From DASUBV01 sp035763085 (GTDB lineage Bacteria > Actinomycetota > Actinomycetes > Streptosporangiales > Streptosporangiaceae): a stretch of DNA of 42,506 nucleotides. The translations under genes and the position numbers were made by a program. This document shows, piece after piece, positions 31,213 to 42,506 of the stretch. The notes under the pieces were generated by a model. The model was given only the letters and a program-made list of their open reading frames with translations. It was not told where the DNA came from and searched no databases. The stretch's first letter is position 1. Each line of letters starts with the position of its first letter. Where the stretch lies: positions 1 through 42,506 of the forward strand of contig DASUBV010000094.1 of NCBI GenBank assembly GCA_035763085.1. The letters are read 5' to 3'.

Positions 31213-31299
31213 CGGCTGCAACTGGGCGGGCGAGCGGCCAGCGCGCCCTCACCGGGGACACCCCTACCCGCCTGGCAGGGCGGGAAACGTGCCGGCGTC

Positions 31300-32160
31300 T
31301 CAGCGGGCGCCGGGTGTCATCGGTGCCCCGTTCAGGTACCCGGCCAGGGCGACACCGCCGTGCGGGCTGGCCCCGGCGAGGGCGGGCACGCCGTCGCCGC
31401 GGGCCGAGCCGTCCGGTGTCGCGGTGTCGGCGGCCGCCGCCTTGGCCTGGCCTTGTGCCTGCGCGGCGTTGTCGAAGAAGCGCAGCAGTTCGACCGGGAA
31501 GGGCATGACCAGGGTGCTGTTCTTCTCGGCTGCGACCTCGACGACGGTCTGCAGCAGCCGCAGCTGCAGTGCGGCCGGGTCGGCGGCCATCACGGTGGCG
31601 GCCTCGGCGAGCCGGGTGGATGCCTGGAACTCGCCGTCGGCGGCGATGACCCGGGCGCGGCGCTCGCGCTCGGCTTCGGCCTGCCGGGACATCGACCGCT
31701 TCATCGACTCCGGCAGGGAGATGTCCTTCAGCTCGACCCGCTCCACCAGGATGCCCCACGGCTCCTCGGTGGGGGCGTCGATGACGTTCTTGAGGTGGGC
31801 GTTGACCTGCTCCCGGCCGGACAGCAGCTGGTCCAGGTCGTTCTGGCCGATGACCGACCGCAGCGAGGTCTGGGCGACCTGCGAGACCGCGTCGTGGTAG
31901 TCCTGCACGTTGACGATCGCCTTGAACGGGTCGACCACCCGGTAGTAGACGACCGCGTCCACCCGGACGGTGACGTTGTCGATCGTGATGGCCTCCTGGG
32001 CGGGCACCGCCACCACGACGATCTGCATGTTGACCTTGCGCAGCCGGTCGGTGAACGGGTTAACCCAGGTCAGCCCTGGCTTGCGGGCACCGGGGAGCGC
32101 CCTGCCGAAACGGAAGACGACGCCCTGCTCCCACTGTGTGATGACCTTGAAGCCGAACAT
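31300..32160 (-). CDS. Slipin/stomatin-like SPFH domain protein
   Basis: 286 residues. The SPFH (band 7) domain spans about residues 8-185: ITQWEQGVVFRFGRALPGARKPGLTWVNPFTDRLRKVNMQ, VPAQEAITIDNVTVRVDAVVYYRV, SLRSVIGQNDLDQLLSGREQVN and WGILVERVELKDISLPESMKRSMSRQAEAERERRARVI. The N-terminal membrane hairpin common in slipins is missing. SPFH proteins form oligomeric membrane-microdomain scaffolds. No NfeD partner gene is adjacent. The start is ATG 32160 or ATG 32175. A good promoter lies 100 bases upstream. Confidence 0.88.
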   Translation of the reverse strand: MFGFKVITQWEQGVVFRFGRALPGARKPGLTWVNPFTDRLRKVNMQIVVVAVPAQEAITIDNVTVRVDAVVYYRVVDPFKAIVNVQDYHDAVSQVAQTSLRSVIGQNDLDQLLSGREQVNAHLKNVIDAPTEEPWGILVERVELKDISLPESMKRSMSRQAEAERERRARVIAADGEFQASTRLAEAATVMAADPAALQLRLLQTVVEVAAEKNSTLVMPFPVELLRFFDNAAQAQGQAKAAAADTATPDGSARGDGVPALAGASPHGGVALAGYLNGAPMTPGAR

Positions 32161-32261
32161 TTCCGGCCGTCCCATCCCCGGCGCTCGGTGCGCCGGGCTA
32201 ACCGTGCCGGGGCGGCGCGGAGCCAGAATCACGCGTGTACGGACCGCCCCGGCTCATCTCC

Positions 32262-32290
32262 ATTGTACATAAGTTTACTTGTTAATACAA
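32262..32290 (-). promoter_or_regulatory. Sigma-70-type promoter of the slipin gene
   Basis: On the minus strand TTGTAT (32290-32285), exactly 17 bases, TACAAT (32267-32262), in an isolated AT-rich patch. This is the best housekeeping-type promoter in the window. The leader to the start codon is about 90 bases. Confidence 0.7.
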
Positions 32291-32445
32291 TCCAGATAGG
32301 TTATAACAGGCCGCGGATGGCCTGCCCTCGAATGACCACCCGCCATGACGTGATGGACGACGACCTGGTCGCCGTCGCACGATCCGTTCCGGGAAATCAG
32401 AGAAGATCAGCCAGAACGGGCCCGGCGTTCCCGTGGGATCGCCAG

Positions 32446-33375
32446 CTATTCGCCTGAGGTTCCCGCGGCGCGCCTGGCGGCCCGCTCCCTCTGCGGGATG
32501 ACCGTGTACCTGGGGTCGCGGGCTGACTGAACGCCGGCGTCGAACACCGCGAACCGCAGCGCCGCGGAACCCGCGACCAGGCAGGCGCCGGCCGCTGCGG
32601 AAAAGGCACGCGACCTGCGGCCGAGCACCGCCCCCGCCGCCCCGGCGGCGGTGAGCGTCTTGGCCGTGAGCATCAGCTTCCCGGCCCTGCCCGGGGAGTA
32701 GGGTTCTCCGGACAGGCCCAGGCGCCGGGTCATGATCTGGGTTGAGGCGATCTCCATGCTCGCGCCGGCCAGCGCCATCCGGGTGGCAGGGCCGCTCTCG
32801 GTGAGCGGCGCGGCCGCCAGGGCGGCTCCGGCGGCCGCGGCCATCGCGCTGCCGCCGAAGACGAAGGGGAGTTCTGCGTGGGCGTCGTGCCAGGCCGGGA
32901 TCGCGGTGTCGGCCAGCAGGACCGCGGTGTAGGTTGCCATGGCCGGTCCCAGGGCCGCGGCGCCGATCCCGGCAGCCCGCCCCGCCGCCGTCAGCACGCC
33001 GGTGAGTTCGGATGCCGCGGCCCCAACGGCCAGCGGCCCGAATGTGGCGATCGTCCACGAGCCCATGGACATCGGCGAGGTTGGCTTGACGACCCGGAGC
33101 ATGTTCAGGAACCGGGCGGGCCGGCCGAGATCGTGGACCAGCGCGCCGAGGCTGCTGAGTACCCCCGCCGCGGCAGTGACCCGGCTGGCCCGCGCAAGCC
33201 CGGGACGGCCGGTCAGGTCCGCGGCCGCCGCGAGCACGGATGACGCCCCGGAGAGTCCGCCGAGGAACAGGTAGAGCGGCACGTCGGGGGTTTTCCACGC
33301 CGGCTCCTTGAGTACCGGCCTGCCGTAATAGGACTCGAATCCGTACGGTGCTACCGACTGGGTGTCCGGGCTCAT
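32446..33375 (-). CDS. NrfD/PsrC-type membrane subunit of formate dehydrogenase
   Basis: 309 residues with about eight hydrophobic helices. The family motif appears as VPLYLFLGGLSGASSVLAA near the N-terminus, followed by LVHDLGRPARFLNMLRVVKPTSPMSMGSW, a typical NrfD segment. It anchors the catalytic subunits and passes electrons to quinone. ATG 33375 overlaps the stop of the iron-sulfur subunit gene (ATGA), so it is translationally coupled to it. It is the last gene of the formate dehydrogenase operon. Confidence 0.9.
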   Translation of the reverse strand: MSPDTQSVAPYGFESYYGRPVLKEPAWKTPDVPLYLFLGGLSGASSVLAAAADLTGRPGLARASRVTAAAGVLSSLGALVHDLGRPARFLNMLRVVKPTSPMSMGSWTIATFGPLAVGAAASELTGVLTAAGRAAGIGAAALGPAMATYTAVLLADTAIPAWHDAHAELPFVFGGSAMAAAAGAALAAAPLTESGPATRMALAGASMEIASTQIMTRRLGLSGEPYSPGRAGKLMLTAKTLTAAGAAGAVLGRRSRAFSAAAGACLVAGSAALRFAVFDAGVQSARDPRYTVIPQRERAARRAAGTSGE

Positions 33376-34268
33376 CGCCGGCCCTCGGTGAACGACCCCA
33401 GGACGCAGGCGAGCACCGCGGCCGCGGCGCCGGCCGCGTAGCCCCACATCTTCGGCAGGTCCCTGGTAGTCACGACCGGGTCCGGGGGCAGCCCGTACAC
33501 CTCCGGCTTGTCGAGGAGGAGGAAGAACGCGCCGGTGCCGCCGACGCCGTCATCGGGCCGGTCACCGTACAGCTGCGCGCCGGCCTCGCCGCCGGCCTGC
33601 AGTTGCGTGACCCGTGACGCGGCCCGCTCACGCAGTTCGCCGAGCGGCCCGTACTGAATTGACTCGGTGGGGCACGCGGTCGCGCAGGCCGGCATCAGCC
33701 CGGCCGTGGTCCTGTCGTAGCACATCGTGCACTTGAACGCCTGCCCGTCGTCCTGGCGTTTCTCGATCAAGCCGTAGGGGCAGGCGGGGACGCAGTAGCC
33801 GCAGCCGTTGCACACGTCGTCCTGGACGATGACGGTGCCGTCTTCGGTGCGGATGAGGGCGCCGGTGGGGCAGACGTCCAGACATGCCGCGTGCGTGCAG
33901 TGCTTGCAGACGTCGGAGGCCATCAGCCAGCGCAGCTCGCCGCCGGCCGAGGCTTGCCCGTCGGCCTCGCTGGCGGGCGCGTCCTACGCGTATGCGACGG
34001 CGACAGGCTGCTCGATAAACTTCACGTGCCGCCAGGTGCTGGCGCCCAGCGCGCCGGTGTTGTCGTAGGAGCTGCCGAGCAGGCTGATGCCGTCCTCGGG
34101 CAGCAGGTTCCACTCTTTGCACGCCACCTCGCAGGCCTTGCAGCCGATGCAGACGGAGGTGTCGGTGAAGAACCCCATCCGCGGCGGCGGCTCGGCGTAG
34201 CCGGCGTCCGCCGCCACCTCGGCGAGCGGGCCCCAGAGCCGGCTGGTTAGCCCTTCGCGGTCAGCCAT
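33372..34268 (-). pseudogene. fdhB: Formate dehydrogenase iron-sulfur subunit interrupted by TAG
   Basis: Read through, this is a 298-residue ferredoxin-like beta subunit. Residues 1-94 hold the first cluster motif CIGCKACEVACKEWN; after TAG (33986-33984, codon 95) the same frame continues DAPASEADG ... CKHCTHAACLDVCPTGAL, CNGCGYCVPACPYGLI, CTMCYDRTTAGLMPACATACP, and a single C-terminal helix. All four 4Fe-4S motifs and the frame are intact. The stop lies in a variable linker, where CAG (Gln) to TAG is the simplest origin. Restart at ATG 33923 would give a protein lacking one cluster. ATG 34268 overlaps the catalytic subunit's stop (ATGA). Confidence 0.82.
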
Positions 34269-37200
34269 CAGCGGTCTCCTCCCGGGCTGATTCCGGCTCG
34301 CCGCCGGCAGGCGGCCACCAGGTCAAGCAGCGCCGGCCCGCGCGGACGGCGCCCTGGCCGGATGTCGCAGGTCGCGACCTTTGACTCCTGGATGAGCTCG
34401 TTCGGGTCCAGCGCCACGGCGAGCAGGTCGTTGGCCGGGTCGCCGGTGGTGATTCCCCGCTGGCCCCAGTGGAACGGCAGGCCGACCTGGTGGACGGTGC
34501 GGCCTTGCACGGTCAGCGGGGTGATGCGCGCGGTCACCATGACCCGGGCCTCGATGGCGGTGCGGGCGGTGATGATCGTCGCCCAGCCCGCGTGCTCAAG
34601 CCCGCGCTCGCGGGCCAGTTCCGGCGATACCTCGCAGAAGAACTCCGGCTGCAGCTCGGCCAGGTACGGCAGGGTGCGGCTCATCCCGCCGGCGGTGTGG
34701 TGCTCGGTCAGCCGGTAGGTGGTGAAGACGTACGGGAACGCTTCCGACTCCGGCGGGTTGTACGGGTTCTCCGGCCGCTGGTAGCGGCGGAGAGCCGGGT
34801 CGGCCTGCTGGTCGTAGAGCGGGTTACGGCACGGCGACTCGGCCGGCTCGTAGTGCGCAGGCAGCGGGCCGTCGGCCAGCCCGGACGGGACGAACAATGC
34901 GGCCTTGCCGTCGCGCTGCATGATGAACGCGTCGGTGCCCGCCAGGGCGTCCGGGCCCGCTGTCCCCGCCGGGGGCACGTAGGACGGCGGCTTGGCCCGT
35001 TCCACGTCCGGGTCGTCGTGCCCGGTCCATTCGCCCCGCTCGGGGTCCCACCAGACGTATGCCTTGCGCTGGCTCCACGGACGGCCCTCGGGGTCAGCGG
35101 AGGCGCGGTTGTACAGGATGCGCCGGTTGGACGGCCAGGCCCAGCCCCACTCCGGCGCCACCCAGCTCTGGTCCCGCCACGGCTTGCGGCGCGCGGTCTG
35201 GTTGACCTCCCCGGCGTAGCAGCCGCAGTAGATCCACACCCCGCACCGGGTCGACCCGTCGTCACGCAGCTCGGTGTAGGAGGACAGGGCGCGCCCCTCC
35301 GGGCCGGTACCGTTGATCTCCCGCAGCACCTCCTGCGCCGACGGCTCGGCGAGCCTGCCCTCCACCGGGTAGTCCCAGGTCAGGTCGAGGACGGGCCGGT
35401 CCCTGTCCGCGGCCGGGCCGGCCAGCTTCTCCCGGATTCGCCGCCCGAGATGGTAGTAGAACCACAGGTCGCTGCGGGCGTCACCGGGCGGCTCCACGGC
35501 CTGGTGGCGCCACTGCAGCATCCGCTGGGTGTTGGTGAAGCTCCCGTTCTTTTCCGTGTGCGCGGCGGCGGGCATGAAGAACACCTCGGTGCCGATCTCG
35601 CCGGTGCTCAGCTCGCCGGTCTCGATCTCGGGCGCGTCCTGCCAGAACGTAGCGCTCTCGATCAGCTGCAGGTCACGCACCACCAGCCAGTCCAGGCGGG
35701 CCAGGCCCAGCCGCTGCATCCTGGCGTTGGCCGAGCCGACCGCCGGGTTCTCGCCGACCAGGAAGTAGCCTTTGCAGGCCCCGTCGATCTGCGCGGTCAC
35801 GGTCTGGTAGGTGCCGTGGTCGCCGGTCAGCCGGGGCAGGTACCCGAAGCACCAGTCGTTGCCCGCGGTGGCGGCGTCACCGAACCACGCCTTCAGCAGG
35901 CTCACCGCATACGACCGGAACGGCCCCCAGAACCCGGCCGGCTCCTGGCCGGCCCTGGCGTAGCTGTCGAGGTCGTCCTGCCCGGCGTGCGGCATCGGCA
36001 GATAGCCCGGCAGCAGGTCGAACAGCGTGGGCACGTCGGTCGAGCCCTGGATGGAGGCATGCCCGCGCAGGGCCATGATCCCGCCGCTGGGACGGCCCAT
36101 GTTGCCCAGCAGCGCCTGCAGGATCGCGGCGGTGCGGATGTTCTGCACCCCGGAGGTGTGCTGGGTCCAGCCGACGGAGTACACGAACGCGGTGGTGCGG
36201 TCCCGGCCCGAGTTGCTGGTCACCGCCTCGGCCACGGCGGCGAACGACTCCTGCGGAATCCCGCACACTTGCTCCACGAGCTCTGGGGTGTAGCGGGCGA
36301 AGTGCCGTTTGAGCACCTGCAGGACACAGCGCCGGTGCCGCAGCGTCTCGTCCCGCTCGCCGGTCAGCTGCCAGCTCGCCGGGTCGTAGCGGCCGGCCTG
36401 CCCGTCCCAGCCGGAGAACAGCCCGCCGAGGTCCTCGGTGTCGCGGAAGTCCTCCGGCACCAGATCCGCGGCGTTGGTGTAGGGGATGATGTACTCGCCG
36501 AAGTAGTGCCCGCCGGACAGCACGTGGCTGACCAGGGCGCCCAGGAAGACGATGTCGCTGCCGGCCCGGATCGGGACGTGCCGGCGGGCCAGCGCGGACG
36601 TCCGGGTGAACCGCGGATCCACGTGGATCACCGTCGCGCCGTGCAGCTTGGCCTGAACGACCCACTGGAAGGCGACCGGGTGGTTTTCGGCCATGTTCGA
36701 GCCCATGATGACGATGCAGTCGGCGTTGACCAGGTCACCGGGGAAGGTGGTGGCGCCGCCGCGGCCGAAGCTGGTTCCCAGACCGGGAACGGTGGCCGAG
36801 TGTCAAATCCGGGCCTGGTTCTCGACCTGGATCGCGCCCAGGGCGGTGTAGAGCTTCTTCATGAGGTAGTTCTCCTCGTTGTCGAGGGTCGCTCCTCCGA
36901 GGCTCGCGATGCCCAGGGTGCGGCGCAGCGGGTGCCCGCCGGCATCCGTCTCCTCCCAGGTGGCCTTCCGTGTCTCGATCACCCGGTCGGCGATCATGTC
37001 CATCGCCTCGTCCAGGTCCAGGTGCTCCCAGGCGGCGGAGTACGGCCGCCGGTACAGCACCCGGGTCTGCCGCGAGGCCGAGGTCACCAGCTGCTTGCTC
37101 GCGGCTCCTTTCGGGCACAGCCGTCCGCGGCTCACCGGCGAGTCCGGGTCACCCTCGATCTGGGTGACCCGGCCGCCGGAGACGACAACGAGCTGCCCGC

Positions 37201-37375
37201 AGCCCACGGCGCAGTAGGGACATACAGACTGCACTACCTTGTCGGCGGTCTGCGTCCGGGAGGCGAGCCCGTCCGTCCGCCGCGAGCGGGCCGCCGCGCC
37301 GCGGCCGAGGTCGTCTTCGCCGGTGAGCTGCCGGTAGACCGGCCACCGCCCGATCCAGGTCCGCGTGGTCACCAT
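34268..37375 (-). CDS. fdhA: Formate dehydrogenase catalytic subunit, selenocysteine-containing
   Basis: Molybdopterin oxidoreductase that oxidises formate to CO2, about 1035 residues. The start is ATG 37375. The 4Fe-4S site is CPYCAVGC ... GRLCPKGAA near residues 60-100. Codon 191 is TGA (36805-36803), located as NQARI-U-HSATVPGL. This is exactly the R-V/I-U-H-x-x-T-V position of selenocysteine in FdnG/FdoG-type enzymes. The frame continues without break through VIMGSNMAENHPVAFQW to TGA at 34268. A SECIS-like hairpin follows the codon. I therefore annotate one selenoprotein rather than two fragments. Formate oxidation would feed quinone via the two downstream subunits. Confidence 0.9.
36774..36790 (-). 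other. SECIS-like hairpin in the formate dehydrogenase gene
   Basis: On the minus strand GTTCCC, loop GGTCT, GGGAAC: a perfect six-pair stem beginning 12 bases after the TGA. The loop GGUCU and its distance from UGA agree with the Escherichia coli fdhF element, whose loop is AGGUCU, recognised by SelB. This supports selenocysteine insertion. Confidence 0.8.
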
Positions 37376-37552
37376 GCAACGAATACTCCCGGCGCGGGCT
37401 TGCAGCTTTCTTGCAGCCATCCGGCCACCGGGTGCGACCAGTAGGACCCGTCGCCGGCTGAGGCGCAGCCTCGCGCCACCTGTACCCCGACGGCCGGGCG
37501 GCCGCGCGGCAAGGGCGCGGAGGGGCAGCATGGCCTAATGCCCCTGGCAGGC

Positions 37553-40329
<2,777 letters not shown>

Positions 40330-40330
<1 letters not shown>

Positions 40331-40812
40331 CACGCGCTCCCGGCCGCGCCGGCGCTGCCGGGCAGGTCGAGGCCGTCCAGGCCGAGCACGTCCGAGCGCA
40401 GCCCGACCGCGAGCCGGTTCCAGCCGTTGATCGCCACGATCCCGAACGTCAGCACAGCGATCTCCTCCGCGGAGAACTCGGCCTCGACCGCGGTGTAGAC
40501 GTCGTCGGGGGCGCCGGTGCGAGGGAGTTCGGTCAGCGCCTCGCACCAGGCCAGCGCCGCCCGCTCCCGGGCGGTGTAGTACGGTGCCTCCCGCCAGGCC
40601 GCGACCGTGTCAAGCCGGGTCTGGTACTCGCCGCGGGCGCGGGCGTCCCGGTTGTGCATGGCCAGGCAGTACGTGCAGCCGTTGACCTGCGAGGCGCGGA
40701 TCCGGACCAGCTCAAGCAGTTCCGGCTCCAGGGTGCCCGAGTGGACCGCGCGTTCCAGTTCGGCCATTGCCCGCATGCCGCCGGGGAAGACCTTGTGGTA
40801 GTCGACCCGCAT
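40330..40812 (-). CDS. AhpD-like carboxymuconolactone decarboxylase family protein
   Basis: 160 residues from ATG 40812, with GAGGGAGAA upstream. It reads MRVDYHKVFPGGMRAMAELERAVHSGTLEPELLELVRIRASQVNGCTYCLAMHNRDARARGE. CTYC followed by a histidine three residues later is the AhpD-type redox site. Related proteins serve as alkylhydroperoxidases. It is translationally coupled to aconitase, an oxidant-sensitive 4Fe-4S enzyme, and lies 76 bases after succinate dehydrogenase subunit B. Protection of the cycle enzymes is a possible role, by inference. Confidence 0.87.
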
Positions 40813-40888
40813 CGCCGTTTCTCCCTCACAGTCAGGTCCCCGCCTCGGTGGCGGCCAGGGATCTCCGTTCGGCTCAATCTGGTTCTCC

Positions 40889-41659
40889 TCAGCCCGCCGG
40901 GGGCCGGCCTTCCCGGCGGCGCCAGGAGCGCAGCACCCGGCCCAGCGGGTCATACCGCTGGTCGGCGGAGCGCTCTTTCATCGGGATGATCGCGTTGTCG
41001 GTGATCTTGATCCCGGCCGGGCAGACCTCGGTGCAGCACTTGGTGATGTTGCACAGGCCCAGGCCCTGCTCCTCGCGCAGCACGGCGCGCCGGTCGCGGG
41101 CGTCGAGGGGGTGCATGTCCAGCTCGGCGTGCCGGATGAAGTACCGCGGCCCGGCATACGCTCCCTTGTTGTCGTCGTGGTCGCGGATCACGTGGCAGAC
41201 GTCCTGGCACAGCCAGCACTCGATGCACTGGCGGAACTCCTGGCTCCGGTCGACATCGGCCTGGGCCATCCGGTACTCGCCAGGCTTCAGCCCGTCCGGC
41301 GGCGTGAAGGGCGTCACCCCCAGGGCCCAGCCGTAGTTGGCCGACACGTCGGTGACCAGGTCCCGGATGACCGTGTAAGTGCGCAGCGGGGTGATGGTGA
41401 CCGGCCCGCCGGGCAGGGATGACAGCCGGGTCATGCACAGCAACCTGGGCCGGCCGTTTATCTCGGCGCTGCACGAGCCGCACTTGCCCGCCTTGCAGTT
41501 CCACCGGATCGCCAGGTCTGGCGCTTGAACCGCCTGCAGCCGGTGCAGCACGTCCAGCACCACCTCGCCCTCATGCACCGGGACGGTGTAATCGGCCAGC
41601 CCGCCGCCGGCCTTGTCGCCGCGCCACACCCGCATCAGCCGGGTTGCCTGATCCGCCAT
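40889..41659 (-). CDS. sdhB: Succinate dehydrogenase iron-sulfur subunit
   Basis: 256 residues. 2Fe-2S ligands are CKAGKCGSCSAEINGRPRLLC in the N-terminal ferredoxin domain; the helical domain carries CIECWLCQDVCHV for the 4Fe-4S cluster and CNITKCCTEVCPAG for the 3Fe-4S and 4Fe-4S ligands. It carries electrons from the flavoprotein to quinone. Of two ATG codons, 41659 has better spacing from GGAAGGG than 41668. It starts 16 bases after the membrane subunit gene. The flavoprotein gene sdhA is not between them, unlike the usual Streptomyces order of membrane subunit, flavoprotein, iron-sulfur subunit. Confidence 0.95.
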   Translation of the reverse strand: MADQATRLMRVWRGDKAGGGLADYTVPVHEGEVVLDVLHRLQAVQAPDLAIRWNCKAGKCGSCSAEINGRPRLLCMTRLSSLPGGPVTITPLRTYTVIRDLVTDVSANYGWALGVTPFTPPDGLKPGEYRMAQADVDRSQEFRQCIECWLCQDVCHVIRDHDDNKGAYAGPRYFIRHAELDMHPLDARDRRAVLREEQGLGLCNITKCCTEVCPAGIKITDNAIIPMKERSADQRYDPLGRVLRSWRRREGRPPAG

Positions 41660-41675
41660 CGCAGCCATCCCTTCC

Positions 41676-42485
41676 TCAGAACACTCGCGGGTCGTGGATG
41701 ACGCCGCTGGCCACTAGCCGGATGTAAAGGTCGGTGAGGGCCACCCAGACCAGGGAGGCCCAGGCGAAGTTGCCGTGGTAGGGGTTGAGCCGGGACACGA
41801 ACGTCCAGGCCCGGTAGCGGACGGGGTGCTTGGAGAAGTGGTTGATCCGGCCGCCGACGGCGTGGCGGCAGGCGTGGCAGGACAGCGAGTACAGCCACAG
41901 CAGCACCGCGTTGATCACCAGGACGCCGGTGCCGACGCCGATGCCGATGTGCCCGCCGAAGTCGAACGCGGCGATCGCGTCCCAGGTGAGGATCACGTTG
42001 AACGCCAGCGCGGCGTAGAAGAAGTACCGGTGCACGTTCTGGCCGAGCAGCGGGAACCGGGTCTCGCCGGTGTAGCGGCGGCGCGGCTCGGGCACCGCGC
42101 AGGCGGGCGGGGACAGCCACCAGGACCGGTAGTAGGCCTTGCGGTAGTAGTAGCAGGTCAGCCGGAATCCCAGCGGGAAGATCAGGATGATCACCGCGGG
42201 GGTGACGATCCACCAGGTGCCAAGCCAGCCCAGGTGAGGCGCGCCCGCCGAGCCCGGCACCGTCCCGCAGTGGTAGGACAGGCACGGCGAGTAGAACGGC
42301 GACAGGTAGGGGGCGGCGTAGTAGTCCCGGTTAGCGACCGCCGCGTAGGTGGCGTAGCCGACGAACGCGAGCAGGACGGTGAAGGTGGTCAGCGGGTAGG
42401 CCCACCACCGGTCGGTGCGCAGCGTGCGCGCCGCGATCGCCGCCCGGCCGCGCGCCTGGACGCCGGAAGCCTCCGTATCGGTCAT
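41676..42485 (-). CDS. Succinate dehydrogenase membrane subunit (SdhC-like)
   Basis: 269 residues with five to six hydrophobic helices, matching the long actinobacterial membrane anchor encoded next to sdhA and sdhB. Histidines in QNVHRYFFYAALAFNVIL, SCHACRHAVGG and NPYHGNFAWASL are candidate heme b ligands. ATG 42485 is chosen because GGAAGGG lies about nine bases upstream; GTG 42494 is an in-frame alternative. It anchors the succinate dehydrogenase and reduces menaquinone. Confidence 0.85.
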   Translation of the reverse strand: MTDTEASGVQARGRAAIAARTLRTDRWWAYPLTTFTVLLAFVGYATYAAVANRDYYAAPYLSPFYSPCLSYHCGTVPGSAGAPHLGWLGTWWIVTPAVIILIFPLGFRLTCYYYRKAYYRSWWLSPPACAVPEPRRRYTGETRFPLLGQNVHRYFFYAALAFNVILTWDAIAAFDFGGHIGIGVGTGVLVINAVLLWLYSLSCHACRHAVGGRINHFSKHPVRYRAWTFVSRLNPYHGNFAWASLVWVALTDLYIRLVASGVIHDPRVF

Positions 42486-42506
42486 GCCGGCCACCCTTCC
42501 TGGTTG

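Noticed and set aside
34469..37444. Long open frame of 991 codons on the plus strand
   Set aside because: Lies opposite the formate dehydrogenase gene. Its product is a shadow rich in Gly, Arg, Val and Gln without any domain.

Overview
The window is chromosomal DNA from a very GC-rich bacterium, almost certainly an actinomycete (Actinomycetota). The support is strong GC bias at third codon positions, frequent GTG/TTG starts, GTGA/ATGA gene overlaps, and actinobacterial families: WhiB, DUF3040, a DUF6104-like 60-residue protein, an AfsR/SARP regulator, actinobacterial coproheme decarboxylase and the Streptomyces-type succinate dehydrogenase membrane subunit. No genus can be named from this sequence. 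I see no rRNA, tRNA, CRISPR array, transposase or phage gene.

Region 1 (1-20.8 kb) lies between two direct copies of cytochrome c oxidase subunit I: a C-terminal part at 1-807 and a complete gene at 19107-20831. It holds many small redox, iron and stress genes: 7Fe ferredoxin, two DUF2249 proteins, a DUF59/MIP18 protein, two polytopic membrane proteins of NnrS-like appearance (the second fused to a Rieske domain), a CopD-like membrane protein broken by a stop codon, moeA, an ArsR-type regulator with a C-terminal Cys/His motif, a MarR regulator, a DUF3040-universal stress protein fusion, hemerythrin-like proteins, coproheme decarboxylase, a type II NADH dehydrogenase, MgtC, an AlkA-type glycosylase and a whiB remnant. 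Several of these families (NnrS, DUF2249, hemerythrin) occur in nitric-oxide and nitrosative-stress regulons elsewhere. Together they suggest an accessory module for respiration, NO and iron stress, although no nitrite or NO reductase lies in the window.

Region 2 (20.8-32.2 kb) is a stress and energy-reserve block: universal stress protein, DUF2231 membrane protein, GH65 disaccharide phosphorylase, a frameshifted hemerythrin-like gene, a KimA/APC-type transporter, an OsmC gene with an internal stop, a SARP/BTAD regulator, a frameshifted AhpD-like gene and a slipin. Five genes across regions 1 and 2 (the whiB remnant, ctaD, DUF2231, GH65, osmC) share one promoter-like element: GGAAAC followed by (C/G)GCAAGC, then a CGTCG-like box 19 bases after GGAAAC. 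It sits 24-65 bases before the start codon and defines a candidate regulon.

Region 3 (32.4-42.5 kb, all minus strand) is core energy metabolism. It has a membrane formate dehydrogenase operon (catalytic subunit with an in-frame UGA placed as selenocysteine and a SECIS-like hairpin behind it, an iron-sulfur subunit interrupted by TAG, and an NrfD-type membrane subunit), an AhpD-like protein coupled to aconitase, and succinate dehydrogenase iron-sulfur and membrane subunits with no flavoprotein gene between them.

An unusual number of otherwise well-conserved genes are interrupted. Three carry single nonsense codons, each explicable as one G:C to A:T change (two TGG to TGA, one probably CAG to TAG), and at least three carry frameshifts. 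Whether this is gene decay, a poorly polished assembly or real recoding cannot be decided from the sequence alone.
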